DNA from: Sclerodactyla briareus
Lineage: Eukaryota > Echinodermata > Holothuroidea > Dendrochirotida > Sclerodactylidae
Assembly (NCBI GenBank): GCA_026419785.1
Contig: JAODTK010005523.1
Span: 275,001-339,000 of the forward strand
Direction of reading: 5' to 3'
Length of the DNA stretch: 64,000 nucleotides
Shown here piece after piece: positions 35,953-49,800 of this stretch. The notes beneath the pieces are model-generated. The model made no database searches and had not been told where the DNA came from. It worked only from the letters and a program-made list of their open reading frames with translations. Every line of letters starts with the position of its first letter. Position 1 is the stretch's first letter. The position numbers and the translations under genes were made by a program.

Positions 35953-38500
35953 ACTTACCGTCTAATCGCAATTAATTCCCGAAAGGCAAGTGCCTAACAT
36001 TACGATGGGTATTGACTGTTGCCTTGCCATTTTGATTTCTGTGAACATGAACCGTTACATATGTCTCCATATGCGACATGTCTAAATTATTATTCATGCC
36101 ATTATAAGATTTTGAAATGGTGTTGGGACAAGTCATTCTTTAGCCGCCTCGACAAAGATATAGACTGGAACCTATAAAAGCTTTTTAATTCTACGTCCTG
36201 TATGTTGTAAGGTAGTCCTATTCTGACACCACACTCCCCTGAGGTGCTACACCAAATACCAAGTGGAAGTTGATTTTGCCAAAATGCATCGGGTTTGAGT
36301 TTCAATCGTTATAGACCTCATCAGATTGAACGTTGTGGTACGACGAATTTTTCAATAATTTGGTAGATCCGATCCAATGTTGTCATTTTTTGATAAATAT
36401 ATTTTGACTTGTAAAGTCTGTGTTGCTCAAGGATCTTTTGCCTGTTGGTGATATATAGCTACTAACTTTGATCTTTTTGAATAATTGCTTTGAAATGCTG
36501 GTGTGTAAACATGTTTTTTTATTTCAAAACATCCTATATTTAAATAATTAATCATACTTATGAAATTACAACATTTGAAAAGTCGGTTTGATTGGGAACA
36601 ATACTATAGACCTAGGCAGGCAATTTAGACTTGCCTTTGAATACAATCTATCTTTTGGAATAGCTATTACCATATTCCAAGGGTGAAAACATTATGTATC
36701 TGGTTGGAGTAACATTTTAGTGAGTCTTCCATTGCTTGGTTTGGCCTACACAGTGGATCGACTCGTGCCATTTGCTCACATTTGAATTATCTTGGGGTGA
36801 TTAAGGTCCGATAAAATACAATGGGAATTTGAAACTTTAAAGTTCCATAAATAATGCTTTAAATTTGCTGACGATATTGCAAGACTTTTTCACTTAATTC
36901 AGTATTGTTTGTTTTGATGGCGAACACATTGGAAAGTGGACATGCAACCATTCAAAGCGATTTATTTACACTGTGCTCAATTTTCTTCACCCGATAATTA
37001 TTTAACGGAAAACCATCTCAAATGTTGGGTGTCATTCCCTTGGATATGACCCATACTACGGAAGTAGCATATATACAATGGGCACTGAACTTAAAAACTG
37101 TTTGGAAAATGGTATAATTAATTTAATGAAATTCAGCATCAAGATGCAGATGGTAATGATATTATGAAAGGCTGCCACTAATATTACTTTGAAATACTAA
37201 TTTAAATAAATGAGTATATTTGGATTCCAATACAATTAGCAACCTGCAATCTTGACTTTCAAATATCCCGATGGTATGAATATTATGATTAATGAATATG
37301 GAAAAATCTACAATGTGAAAATTGTACCAAATAATGTAACAACAGCATTCGTGTTAATGACTATCATGGGCTAACTATTATGTGGGATGGTTTTATCAAC
37401 AGCCTATGGTCATGTAGAATAGTGATCATAATGGTTATGATGTTGCTAAGGGAGAAAAAACAATAATAGGACCAAGGGGAATTACTACACTAATTCTGAT
37501 TTTTAAAATCATCCAGCTTACTCTTTCTCTGAACATGGTAATAGAGCCACAATGAATGGTTCAGGAGTAATCCCATTTATGTTCATCAGTGTGTGGTCTG
37601 TGTTTTGGTAGCACAATGAGGTATGAATGTTCATTGCAACCTTTGGTGAGAATTCCTGGATTGTATTACAAAATTAACATACTACTATCTAAAAAAGCGA
37701 TACTTTTTAAATGAACGACTTTATCCAAAGTTACCCGCAGAATAGGGTACTTTCAACTACAAAAAATTGATATATTCAAAGGAATGAAGCTGAAAGAGTA
37801 AAAGAGTTTCCCTGTTATAAAAATACAAATTATTAATTACTCAACTACACTAGAAACCATGTCAGAGGTGTGTGTTGTTACTTGCGCTTCAGGAATTGCA
37901 GCTATTGGTGGAGGTTATTACTTCACCCATTGATTTGCTCGGGAAGTTGTTGCCTATTGCTTGTGGTGTTATTGTGTGGCACAAATGTTTTCAATAAAAC
38001 TTAAAACTAAAACTAAACAAATAAAGTCGAATTTGGCAGAGTCAAACTAAATAGCTATTTGTGATATATTTCCAAGCTCTGGATGATGTGCCTCAGTCCA
38101 TAAGAATTTCTACTTATTACCAAAGAACTGGCAGTTCCATGAAATGAAAAGAAAGTATTGGAAAAATAATGAAAAACTCGTACAAGCAGCTTTAGATAAA
38201 CAAAAAAAGAGCTAATTCAAACATTTATGAATTCAGCTTCAGGTTTAAAATAGATTAGAGATTCAGCATTAAAGACCCCCGCCTTATAATCCAGATTCAT
38301 ATATTCTTAGTCAACATGTGAACAGGTCTCCCTCTCGCCCAGTTTGTATACCAAGATTACATACCCTAAGCTTGTGTTCACATGAGTGCTTATGGATTTA
38401 GACCTGAGCCCATAAGAGTTTTCGAGAGACCTTGGTGAAACTAAGGTTATTTAGACGACTTGGACGATTTGATGAAATATCCAAACCCCATTTTACATAC

Positions 38501-41500
38501 TTACTGATAGTCAACGTTGAACTAACCATCGTGGATGACTATGTGAAGAATAATAGGTAATTAATCGTACACTTCCATGAGTAAGACGGATGTTATATCC
38601 CTTTCAGGTTCATGTACCATTGGTACTCTTCTTGGCGTGAAGCTTCGTGGCTACCGGGTGGTTCGTCTAGCACTGTCTTACTGTGATCTTTTCTAGCTAA
38701 GCTGCGCATATCGTCGTTTGATGGGACGAACAATCTTTCGCCTGTGTTACAAGCTTCCTCGTTGATTTTATATTCATGGGCTCCCAAGGTTTAACGGCTG
38801 TGGTGGGTCTTCCTCTGAAGCAGTCCGCTCTTCATCTTGAACTGATTCTCACTGAAGTCCCTTTTATCGTGAAGTCCTTAAATTTAACAGAATTCGTCCA
38901 GCGGCGCAGCTTCCTTCGATTGCGATACGCCTCCCGTTGTTCCTCCGTTTCCAGTTTCAGAGATGCTAGAATGTTAACTACCTTCTCGAGGTCCTGTCGT
39001 CTGTTTCAGTTGCGGATTTTTACGGCGTGAGTAACTGCTCCAATCAGCATTTCCCGTCTCATCATGACTTTTCGGAGTGGTCATCAATGCAATTCTGTCT
39101 GCTCCTTTTTCAAGTCGGAGTATTTCCTCGTTCTCCTGAATCCTGGTACGTGGACAGCTTTCATTCTGCCCCTTTAAGTTCAGTTCTCCATCAAGATGCG
39201 AAGCCAACCGTGCTCATTCACGCAGGGTTGCAACAGGTGGTTTGGACAAATTCAGCTGTTTCAACATGTTGCTCCAGTGGGTGGATTATAGAAACGATCG
39301 CAAGAGGCATATATCGATTGAGGAGAAAACACACAAAAAACAATATGAAATGGCATCCCGTGTGCCATTGCGTAAATTGTTTGCATCTCCTAAATGGATT
39401 CTATTGGATATCCCTTAAAAAAAAAATTCGTACACATATGTAAGGGCTTCGTCTTTGTGGTGATCATTTTTCTATTGTCCGCATCAAGCTCACAGTTGAA
39501 CCTCGTCCTAACCATATTCATCGAAAAGCCATTCTCATATTCATAGTCGCATCCGCGCTGTATTAAGGGAATCCTAGCTCAGGCAATGTGTATTAGGCGA
39601 GTGTAGCAGGTATTCATTGGTTCACGCGTGTGCAATTATTGCTCATCATGGTAATATATGCTTAGTTTGGATTCTTACATACGTATTCCATATGCCGTCT
39701 TTCGACAGCCAGTTCGTGATCTTATTCTGATCGGACGCCAATTCTCTTGTTTCCTCTTTTTCCCCGAAATTAACATACGTTACGTGTACAAGTACTCTCC
39801 CTTGTTTAGTTTAGATACGCAGTATTTTCGATTGATGCTTCATATCTGTCACAGAGAGCCGTCAGTGATGAAAAGCTACAGCAAGAGGAAAACGCTGTGA
39901 TCTTGCGAGTACGTCCACTATGTTACCAACTATGAGGCGATAATCCGCCGGGAATACTGATGATAAAGATGTCAACCATCCGAAAACTGCGCGAAGGGAA
40001 GCAATATGTGTATTCTAAAGATTCATCATCCAGTTCCTGACAAAAAACACAGAATATTGTTTCCAGGGAGTTTCAGTGTTCGAATCTCGTTCGTAATATG
40101 TCTGTTTAGATACCGCTGCGCGCCAAAGATACATCCCAGGTTATAACGTTTGCGAATGTCGCATATGGTTATATACGGTTAAACATGAGGGGTTGATGAT
40201 TCGTTTGAAGAAATCCGTTCAACTTTTCTAATGAACTGTTAATGTCATGCTGGTAGAAGAAAGCGTTGCTTGATAATTTGCATTTGTCTTTTGGTTCCCC
40301 CTTAGGGTTGAATTCTATACTATTTACATAGCATATGACGAACAAATATGGAAGTAAAGATGGGTAAAGCCTTTATGATATATGGACACATGTCTTTCGA
40401 ACGGCGTCCTACAGTATTCAAGTAGTTTTCCTTCCCAACCGTCTATGAAGGCTTATGTGGGAAATCACCGATAATGTTTCCACTTGTCCCAAACTGCCGC
40501 TGGTTGCATACCGTATAAGTGAGACAGTAATTGAGTTTGTATTTGCTGGTATATGAGATACGTTGCCTGATCCAAAGTACTCATATATACAATATAAACG
40601 CATAAGTGGTGATATAAGTGGTATAGATTGCCTATGCCTTCGTATTTTTGTTTCTAGTGCACACTTGATAGTTGGCTACATATGAAGACTTTATGGTCCT
40701 GCTATCCATTTATCGTAAGTAACGCTCAGTAGAAGACTGACTCACTGTCCGGTCAGAGTGGAACATGGGTAGTTCCTTATTATACCCCACCAATAATGAT
40801 TAGTAAGTAAAATCATACGTAATTGTCCACTCTGTACGTAGACCAAATCGCAGTTCCTGGACTGCCCTCAATCCAACGCCTCTTTGTTTGTTCAGGCAGG
40901 TCCGAGCTGCTATAGAGGACATTGAATAAATAGGTCTGACTTTGTGCGTGTGACAGATGGCTGTTTCATGAGGTGTGTTGGCTCGCAGCTAGTGCTCGTG
41001 TTTATGTCATGTGCCCTCACATCCCCCTACAGGGGGTTTCCATGCTTCTCCAGGCTCGCGGCGAAGTAACCGTTCCCTGACGTCCGCATGGTTACGGCAA
41101 CTTCGTTGTCACTGTCAAGTTAGTCCACACTTGGTTGAGCGAGCTAGTCCTTCCTGATCCTTTGTCGATCCTGACGTCCAAATGAGATGTTTATCTGTTG
41201 TGGTGGAGGCCATGGTACGCTAATTTAACATGTTGCATCCAGTGTGTGGATCTGGAACATCATTCGCGATAGAGGCATGCGTAATGGATGTCGCATCATC
41301 GGGAAACCCTTTTCCATGAAATATCCTCCTCAAAAGCGAAATAACGTGATATGGATGGCTCTATTTTTATAGTCGTTTAAACGGTTACTTGTTTTTGTCA
41401 GTGGTGCTGGACTGCTGGTTTGCCATGGTCAAGTAGGTTTTCGAATTTTTCCGAGCTTGTTTGCGTTGGTCAACGCGAAGTATTCACATGGCATGAAAGA

Positions 41501-43970
41501 TCAGATTCTCAGTTTCTGAGGCATCTTGTCTGCATTGGGTTTACCGGAACAATGTTTGAAGATCTGAATATGAATTTGCTCACCTTTGTATTCGCATATA
41601 GCCTACCCATCAGATATTTGCATAATGTCACGTGATAATAGGTTGCGTATTTTAGTTGCTATTAGGAGCCGAATGATAACTCATTTTTAATTTCCACAAC
41701 ACATTCGACGGGGATGCAGGGTTTGGTTTTGCTCCGACAAGCCACAAAGCATCGAGTAACATAAAGAAGATTTTCTGTCTGATCGAAGTGGCGCGGTGTT
41801 GTTAGCGAATAACTAGTTTTGAATCATTTAAGTTTCTTTTTTTTATTGACAGTATAAGGAATCCACACTGGGATGGTATTCAAGTTGGGGCGAACATGTT
41901 GTAGTCATTTTCTTTAACTTGTGCGGGGCAATGAGGAACCCAGGGGAACATGTTTCCTTCCCCTTTGAGATGGCCACGTGGACCTTCCTTATACCAAGGT
42001 GGCCAGCCGAGGTTCGAAAACCATGGCCGATAGGCCTATAACCAAACACCTGTAACCAAACACTGGGCAAGGCCATGAAATTTATCACCCTTTGAATCTG
42101 TGACCATGGGGTGAAAGAGACTGTACCCACAAAGTCCACAGAGCCTCCATGTACACTGCAGTTTGGCCTACAGATTACACTGGGTAGACAGGCTATACAC
42201 AGTGTCTCCAGTTTTTAAATTAAAATTGTAAAAAAAAACGAACAAACAAGTGAACTCTACAAGACTTGCGTGAAGGAACTGTGAAGACGCCTGTGTAGTA
42301 TTAGTGAGTGGTACGAATAAGCAGTGCGCTACCTTGACAGTGATTCCAAGCGTGCATTGCGATGGGGAATGATAAGAGAAGCTGAGGTAACCCAAGTTTG
42401 CTGTTATGGTGCTGAGTTGTTTTCGTATTGAAAGGACCGCTCAGAACGGAATGTTGTCGTAGAGTTTTCATCTAATTGTAACATGGATTTATTAATTGTA
42501 CTGTGAATTGCCATGCTGTTTTGGGGATTCAAAAATTCACAGTCATGGGGTACATTACTAATTTATGTTTTTGAATAGTACTAATTGTTGTACCTGTATT
42601 AATGTAATGATGACCTGGTAAGAGATTGAATATAGGGACAGGAAATTATTATGAAGCTCACCAGACCCTTTTGGAGCAAACAAACAGTTTCTCAGGTGTG
42701 GCTCTATTGGTTATGTGGCGGTTCAGCCCCACCCAACCCTATTGTTTCCGTGACACAGTACAATACATACATGATTACAACTGTTATACAGGTCAACTGC
42801 TCTTTTAACTGAAAATACACTAGTAGTAACGTGTTACTTTTTTTTAAAATTGGAATATAAATCGCAGTAAGACAGTCTTACTAATATTACACTAAGTAGG
42901 CAAGGAATCACCACGCATGATTGCGTTACTCGTTAGGCAGGTTGGAAGGGGCCTGCATGAAAATGCCAACTGACTGACGCCAAACAGAATAAATACAGAT
43001 TTTTTTTCTTTACAGAGAATCTCCAGTGCAATTGCCTCGAAAAAACGACGTACTTGACACTGTCCTGACTAATTGACTGTTAACGTTATTGAATGAAAAT
43101 TTAACGCACGAGAACAGAAGAATCGTGGCCAAACAGGATTCGCAGTTGAATGACTGGTTCAGCAAATGAAATGGTGATATCATTTCGGACATATCCTTAA
43201 TTCCGAATATCATCAAATACCTTCCATCCCGACCAGGTACCTGAGGTGCTTGCTACCAACCAACCGGGCCAACAGGCAAACGGAATCCTCAAGAAGAGTG
43301 AGAATTGACAGTGACAAAACGTGTTAGTTTAAAAGGTCTAAAACTGCAAAAAAGGTAGACGAAAACCCCAGTATTGTCAATTTTGACGGGCGTTCATGGT
43401 GGTTAGTATAATACAACTGGAAAGTTGACTGGCACTTAACCCCTCCCAATGAAACTGCCCACCTCCTACTCCTACTAGAGAGAGTTAATTCCTTGTTGTC
43501 CTTAGTTCATTAGCGATCGAATGTTATCAGTATCGTTATTTTTTATTATCAGTGGATACTGTCATTGATAATCACCAGTTGAACATTATCGGTCGAATTG
43601 GGATTATATATATAGATGTAAAACTTTTATAAATCGTGAGGCCAACAAATGTTTCGAATTTATGATACCTACTGGCATTGGTGTGCTTGTAACGTTTGAG
43701 TGACGCCTTTGGTATTCTATCCGTTTTACATGATCCCGAATTCCCGTGGATAGATCCTACTCGGACTAAGGATTCAAAACTATTTAATTATCATTTGTTG
43801 TTAGCAGTTTCCACTTCTACCCTAAACTGTTATGATATCTCCCGACACTGGAAGTGCCCGGGATATTATGGTTTAGGGTGTGTAGCCGCCCGCCGGAAAC
43901 ATTAGGCTTTAGCGCAATAGCTCTTTACGCTTTATCTGATTGATCTGAACGTGGTAGTAACATGTCTGCC
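38501..43970. other. unassigned DNA with a few weak minus-strand frames
   Basis: No gene could be named. Minus-strand frames at 39207-38974 and 38787-38593, with a different frame between them, give a fairly continuous charged sequence. An example is EKVVNILASLKLETEEQ near 38990, which would fit a coiled coil or retroelement ORF1/Gag-like region, but I recognise nothing specific. A block ACATGTTGCTCCAGTGGGTGGA near 39265 recurs in diverged form near 41227. TAGGCCTAT occurs near 42032. Confidence 0.35.
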
Positions 43971-43974
43971 CCAG

Positions 43975-44425
43975 TTGAAATCTCGATATAGTTCGAAAAG
44001 TGGGCTCATGCCAATGCGAGGGGCCGCTAATTTGCATAATTTACGCAAAAAATCTTCAATTAGTCGGATTTGAACTTGGTGGGAAGGGACTATAGTTGAG
44101 TCCCGAAAAATGTGTGGAGGTCATTTTCAAGGTCGTAGAGGGTGAAAATTTTGCGAAATTGAGACGATTTCCAAACTTTCAAACTGTCAGATTTGAACGG
44201 AGGATGGGTTGGCTACATTTGTTCCTCACAATTTAGAAGTTATTATGTCAAAGCATCCGTGGTCATAAATTTGCATAATCATGTGCCTATTACTCCAGGG
44301 ATCACAACAAAACTTGGTGGATTGAAGTTATCTCGGTTTCTGACCAAAATGGTTGTCTTTGTGGGGTGTTAGGTACTTTTCCCAATGATTGCCAAAAGCG
44401 GGGAAATTACACCGTTTTACCCGCC
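43975..44425. repeat. dispersed repeat with AACTTGGTGG and TTTGCATAAT motifs
   Basis: Two similar sub-blocks each carry TTTGCATAAT (near 44032 and 44271) followed by ACTTGGTGG (near 44073 and 44313). The AACTTGGTGG core also occurs at 18.3 kb. No coding potential. Confidence 0.5.
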
Positions 44426-45085
44426 TACACATGTCTAGTTGTCTTCTGTCCGTCACCTAAACAATCAGAACTACAGCGAAACAGCTTAGAACACAGGGGG
44501 ATCCCCACTCAGACAAGGCTCGATTGAGTCCAAAGGAGAATTTCGCGTACTGGACATGCTTCAAATGAAACTGACAGACGCTTCAACGCGTTTTGCGGAT
44601 ATTAGTGAAAGCTAGGAGAAAACTTCTGAGGAAAAACTATCGGAAATGAACGAGAACGAAATCAGATCTTCAGCTCACAATTGATTTAAGTAATTCCGTC
44701 CGCATATCGGAGAGGGCCTATGTGACGAACTGATTCAGTTTGTTGAATTATGAAGTCCAGCAACAGGGGGAACTTCACTGATGAAGCCAGCATGTACAAG
44801 GCGATCGTCGCGAAAATGTTGAGGGGACACCTGATGATTAACTAACTAGGCTGCCGATTGTCAAATAAACGTTTGTAGATTCGTCTATGATTCACGCTGG
44901 CGGTCACCGTGAAGGCAGTATTGCGCAGAATGCCTGTTGTCAACTTGCATGGCTAGGATGAGTGCTTGGTCGAGTGTTTCCACCCAGACTGATAATCAAA
45001 CTGATCTCCATTTTGGTCTCAGTGCGCGATTCTGTTTTGTGAAGGGGACAAGCAATGCGCATCATTAGTGTAGGGGACAAGGGAC
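44426..45085. other. unassigned DNA
   Basis: No gene, RNA or repeat could be identified in this stretch. Confidence 0.4.
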
Positions 45086-45108
45086 TGGATTATAGCGGCA
45101 AAGATGTT

Positions 45109-45519
45109 TCACAAAAAATCAGGCAGCAGAAAAAGCGAGAACAATGAGACCAAATTTGGGTTGAGGTTACCTGATTTATTATGCCTGAATTCCTTGGCTT
45201 TAACTTTCCCAAAACACACCAAAAAAAGTTGTGGATCTTCGCCGTGGTTGATCTTACGTCGTGTTTTTGTATGGCGGTGAAGAAATTCGGGCAGGGGCAG
45301 GTCCTGAATATTGCCCCAAGCCCCCAAAAAATCATAGGTTGCAATACGCCTGGCAATATGCCTCGGATGCGCAGCTGGCACGCCATTGCACACTAGCGAT
45401 GCATTGTCCATCACTCCCCTCAGGCTGGATGGAAGCTTCGTGGTGGTCACCCCTGAGGTTACCTTCATTTCCCCTAGTTTAACGGTACGGCTAAATCGCC
45501 AGTCTATTGTCGCATCCAT
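45109..45519 (-). CDS. uncharacterised 136-codon ORF
   Basis: This is the longest minus-strand frame outside the simple repeats, starting MDATIDWRFSRTVKLGEMK. The N-terminal half (to about residue 75) has varied, protein-like composition. The last part ends in a hydrophobic LVSLFSLFLLPDFL. A second minus frame (45386-45090) overlaps it. No catalytic motif or known domain is visible and the C-terminal part is less convincing. It could be a retroelement scrap, an exon or chance. Confidence 0.25.
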   Translation of the reverse strand: MDATIDWRFSRTVKLGEMKVTSGVTTTKLPSSLRGVMDNASLVCNGVPAAHPRHIARRIATYDFLGAWGNIQDLPLPEFLHRHTKTRRKINHGEDPQLFLVCFGKVKAKEFRHNKSGNLNPNLVSLFSLFLLPDFL

Positions 45520-46010
45520 ATGGTGTGCGCAATAGTCGATGCATGCATATACCTTGCTTTTTATAAATTTACAAATATTCGTTTTACTTCAACGAATCTT
45601 GGCATTGTGGGGGCGTCGCCATTTTAACGATATACCATAATTTCGCTTCTGCCTTTGTTGTGTAATGCACTTTTTTCAAACCTTCTTCACACTCCGGGTG
45701 TGGTCTTGTATAACGTAGAACTGGTCATATTCGTGAAAGATGTCTTCATATCCATGACAAAGAGCCTTGTCTCGTTTAGAGTTCACTACGTCGTTCTTGA
45801 AATATTCAAAATTTTGGTCATTTCTAACGCTTGTAATTCAAAATAGTACAAACCAGCACAGTCGTTTATTATAGAGCGATTGTGTCAGGAAACAGTTGTG
45901 TCACGTGTGAAGTCGTGTAGAATATGAAGCCTCTGAAAGAAAAGGATAATTGCGAAGTTTCTCTTGTCAATTTCGCAATATGTACGCAATCCGATTTGCT
46001 ACTGTGTAGT
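45520..46010. other. unassigned DNA
   Basis: No gene, RNA or repeat could be identified; it leads into the TACGTA-rich tract. Confidence 0.35.
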
Positions 46011-46014
46011 TATC

Positions 46015-46850
46015 AACTATTATACGTACGTAGCCCACGTAACGTTGCAGTGCGTTGATTACAGACGTAGAGCTCGTCCCTAGCATATAATTCGCGTTAT
46101 AAAAGAAAGTTCACGTCACTCTGGTAAAGTAAATACAATAAACGCCATACTTCTAACGCACGTACATATCGATATTACTTATATCGATTTAGGTATGGTA
46201 TCGTATCGTTAGTATTTTTACCAGTACATGACGTATTCATTGTATAACATACGCAGGCTAATACGTACGTAGTACGCATTATTACGTACACTACAAAGGT
46301 CCGTAATACTGTTAGATAGAACATGGAATCTAATCAACACACTCGCCTACGCGCGAAATGGTAATAGCGTATGTACGTAAAACGAGTCCCACGCCGCGTA
46401 ATCTTATCGTCTACGTAACATCGCATACATACGTGGTAATATTGTCGTGTACCGTTATAATAACACATACAAAATTGTGTGCGTATACGTTCTACCATAG
46501 TATGTGATAAAAAAAATATTGTTTACGTACGCACTTTGAGTTGCTTATGTAACATATTACGCATACGTGATAATTACGTCCAAAGCAATTACCACATACT
46601 TTTTCATGTCTGAAGAATTTACATAATTACGTCCCGTGTTATGTTTGTGTAAGCCTACGTCATACTATTACATACCTACCGATATACTTCTTATTAGGAA
46701 CGTACGTAAGTTCCGTAATACAACATGAACTTACGGTTCAGCATACTTTCCTACTTAATACTTTTACATGAGTACTGATAACTATTGGCGTAAACTAAGC
46801 CTACGTACCTGGTGTTTGCAAGTATTTACTAACAATAGCCAATTACCTGG
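46015..46850. repeat. TACGTA-rich, CpG-rich degenerate tract
   Basis: The palindromic words ACGTACGT and TACGTA and one-base variants (ACGCAT, TACGCA, TATCGAT) recur dozens of times over about 800 bp, with no fixed period. Examples are TATACGTACGTAG at 46021, AATACGTACGTAGTACGC at 46260 and TTTACGTACGCAC at 46522. CpG is far more frequent than in neighbouring AT-rich DNA. No open frame follows it. Confidence 0.75.
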
Positions 46851-49800
46851 ACACTCTCATCTACATATGCTATCACTATTTAAACGACTGTAGTAAGACT
46901 ACCTCATGCATATTCATGTATTAAATAAAACATCGGCCGATTTCTAAATTCGTTCGTTCTGAGACGATTAGAGTAAGCGCTTCTTCTGACGAATCACCCG
47001 GACTGATTATACTGTTATTCAATACTAAGAGCTGGAACATGTACCACTCCCACCAGTAATATAATGAGTGTTTTCTTGCATCCGGCATAAGTGTCTGTGT
47101 AAATAAAATCTGAAGGGAATATTAGGCTATGCCAATTGTGAGTGCCTCGGTACTGACAGTACCAGTCTGGTGTTCAGTAAGCGGTATTATAGCCCCCCAC
47201 ATACTGCGTGTAAATCCGGGCCCACCACACGCTGAATCCGGCCCTGTGTTTCATTATTGGTTGTAATAGCACGGTCAATCCCCCCGGTATTTCCGCAGCG
47301 AACGCTTTTGGCAATGGTTGAGACGAGAAGTGGCAATTACATCATCTTCGATTGAGGAATGCTTTTCGTGTAATCGATTCACTGCTTAGGAGATCCATTA
47401 GTATTTGCGACGATACAACTGTAGAGACATTACGCAATGCGAGTAATAATCGATGGTCACTTCGGGGTGTCTGCCACCTAGGCAACACTATTGGTCATAT
47501 ACGATTTAACAGTCGCAGATGTAATCACTTTCAAGTAAAAATTGAATTTGATCAACACGACCCCATAATACAGACTTGCGTTCGAGTAGCTCAACCAATT
47601 TATTACACTAGAACGTTCCCACTGGGATTATCTTCGATAGCCTTATAGTCTGTTTCAATTTACCAATGTATCTTTTTTTGATGAACGTTAACAATACTCT
47701 AGTAGTACTCTAGTAGTACTCAATACTAGTACCGAGAGTATGCCTAATATTGAAGAGCCATAATGGACCTTTACTAGAATCACGTTTTTAGTGTTGTTAT
47801 GCTTTTAAACCTCTTCACCTACTTTATTGTCTACTTTCATAAAAGGAGCTATCATATGTTGGAACAGTGATGTTTATTCTTCACCAAAGTTAACATTCAT
47901 AATACTGTTAAGTTACTATCAGCCGCTCAGAGACTGTCGGATCCGATCAATTCGTGGGAAATGACTCCGAATAGCTGGGAACTATCAAATAACTGTTCGT
48001 CTGGATCGTTGCCGAGGAGAGTGTTTGTTGCCAAGATACGGTGTAAAGTGTCATTGTCAATGGCATCCGAGATATTTGCAAGAACACAACAAACACATTC
48101 CTGACAATATAACTGAGGAAATACTAGTCATACTGCGAACAAAGGCATGTTTGTCCCTGCTCGAGAGGATTTTGAAGTGATCGCAGTGACGGTGTCATTC
48201 GTTGTTACTACATGAGCCCATGATATGGGAAGCTGGATACAGGAATTACAACTCTAGTCAAACCAGGCGCGGAAGTTGGTTCAATGGGTCGGGTCAGACC
48301 GAGATATCAGCAAATATGAGCAATGCAGTCTGGTCTCCCTGTCCAATTGTGGATTGAAATCGAGCCTTCTGATATTTGAATACAGACTCGTAGCGAGGGG
48401 GTGATTTGATCCGAGCCGAGTCATATTCTCCTTGGTATCGTATCAAATCAGTGTCCTACAGCATAACAATACTGTGGGCCCATGACTGAGTATTGAGGAG
48501 TGGAATCCTATCTCAAATCAATCTCGTACTGTGGAAACTCATCCCAATACTGAACGACCTTCATCGACGCGAAGATCAATCGATTCATACTTGTATATTA
48601 TTATCAAATATCAACAATATCTACTAAGTGTAATGGTGTTTTGCATGTTGACACAAGTGCCAGTGTCATGTTTTTCAATCTCCTCATAAATAGGGAGTCG
48701 GAGAGACTTACTGAAGGCTAAATATATGTCAACAATTCCAAGCTAGCTCATCTGTTTCTGATAACTCAATCCCGGTATACATCCGTATCTCTTCTTCGAG
48801 ACATTAGCATTGAGATGAGAAAGCCGCAGTTAACGCATTGCACCGATTATTACCATTGCTTGGCTGTTTACAACTAGTTCTCAAATTCCACCAAAAAACA
48901 TAGGGGAACCGAACATGAGTTTACCATCACATATACCGATTTGGTTCGAACGGCGAACGGAAACTTGAAATAGAAAGTAAGAGCGTTGCTCCATTAGCAA
49001 TGTGTTTATTACCGTTTCATGCTATAAACCATAACTTTTCCATCATCAACAACAACAGTTCCTACATTCGCCTAATCGTTCCCGAAAGGGTTAAAACTGT
49101 GGAAAAACGAGGAAAAGCAAACGAATTATTATTCTATTACCGTCGTTAGGTATATATTGATGCGAACATCCGTTGAGAATCAGAGGCAGCTAGCGATAGG
49201 CACTGTATGCTGATCGATGTGGAATTCAGAAGGGAGCCTACCCGCGTATCAAGAATCATTTGTGGAGCAGCGACAGTCCGGAATGAGTCTCTCGATTCTG
49301 GAGAATAAAATCATCTCAGTAAGGGAAAATTCGAATTATTCATGAGGCAGCCATATTTTATTTTTCCCACGATGCACGTCTGTACATATGAAAATATAAA
49401 GGAAACATCTCTTGAAAGTTCGTCTGTTCCTAGGTTTTCAGCAATTTTTATTGCATATCCGTCCCACAAAAAAAAAAAAACGTGGTTTGGATGATAGTGT
49501 AAGTGCAGATGTCGATATTTGTCAATAAGAATATATAACTTCCGGTGTATTTTTTTCTTATCAGTTTTGTCACAGCCGTTTCGAACCGCTGTTCGTTGTG
49601 ATGTAAACTGTAATGTGAGAGTGAGAGACATTGACCTGCAAGTAGCATCGTCGCCATGCAATGAAAACCAGGTGAACTGTAATCATGCGCCCTAATGAAT
49701 TACTCGAACGAGCGCAGATTTCAGTTAACTGGGAACTACTGTTTTGTATCCATGGTCTGCAGACAGTGTTCATTCATGGATGTATTAACACTGTTCCCGA

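Larger units (their letters stand above)
33835..38500 (-). repeat. right arm of the 12 kb inverted duplication
   Basis: This is the mirror of 26366-31170. The outermost match is the ATTTTACATAC ending at 38500; beyond it the flanks differ (TTACTG here, AACTCC for the left arm read outward), so no target-site duplication is visible. On the plus strand, 34364-34561 gives a clean 66-codon frame beginning MEELPEFATAIDQITKRDMQ and containing TQTELRMREL. The left arm keeps the same peptide in broken form (TTQTELSMRE). The minus strand has frames at 35435-35154 (93 codons) and 35952-35635 (105 codons), again with eroded counterparts in the left arm. Function unknown. Confidence 0.85.

Noticed and set aside
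26366-38500. Polinton/Maverick or other virus-like identity for the inverted element
   Set aside because: No polymerase B, integrase, ATPase or protease motif is readable, the ends do not match, and no 6 bp target duplication is seen. Kept as an unassigned inverted duplication.
40060-40100. tRNA-like B box GTTCGAATCTC
   Set aside because: No matching A box or acceptor stem can be built around it.
43010-43330. Possible coding remnant with NRRIVAKQDSQLNDWF on the plus strand
   Set aside because: A single short protein-like stretch with stops around it and no family recognised.
46015-46850. CpG-island promoter
   Set aside because: CpG is high because of TACGTA words, but overall the tract is AT-rich and no gene start is visible nearby, so promoter function is unsupported.
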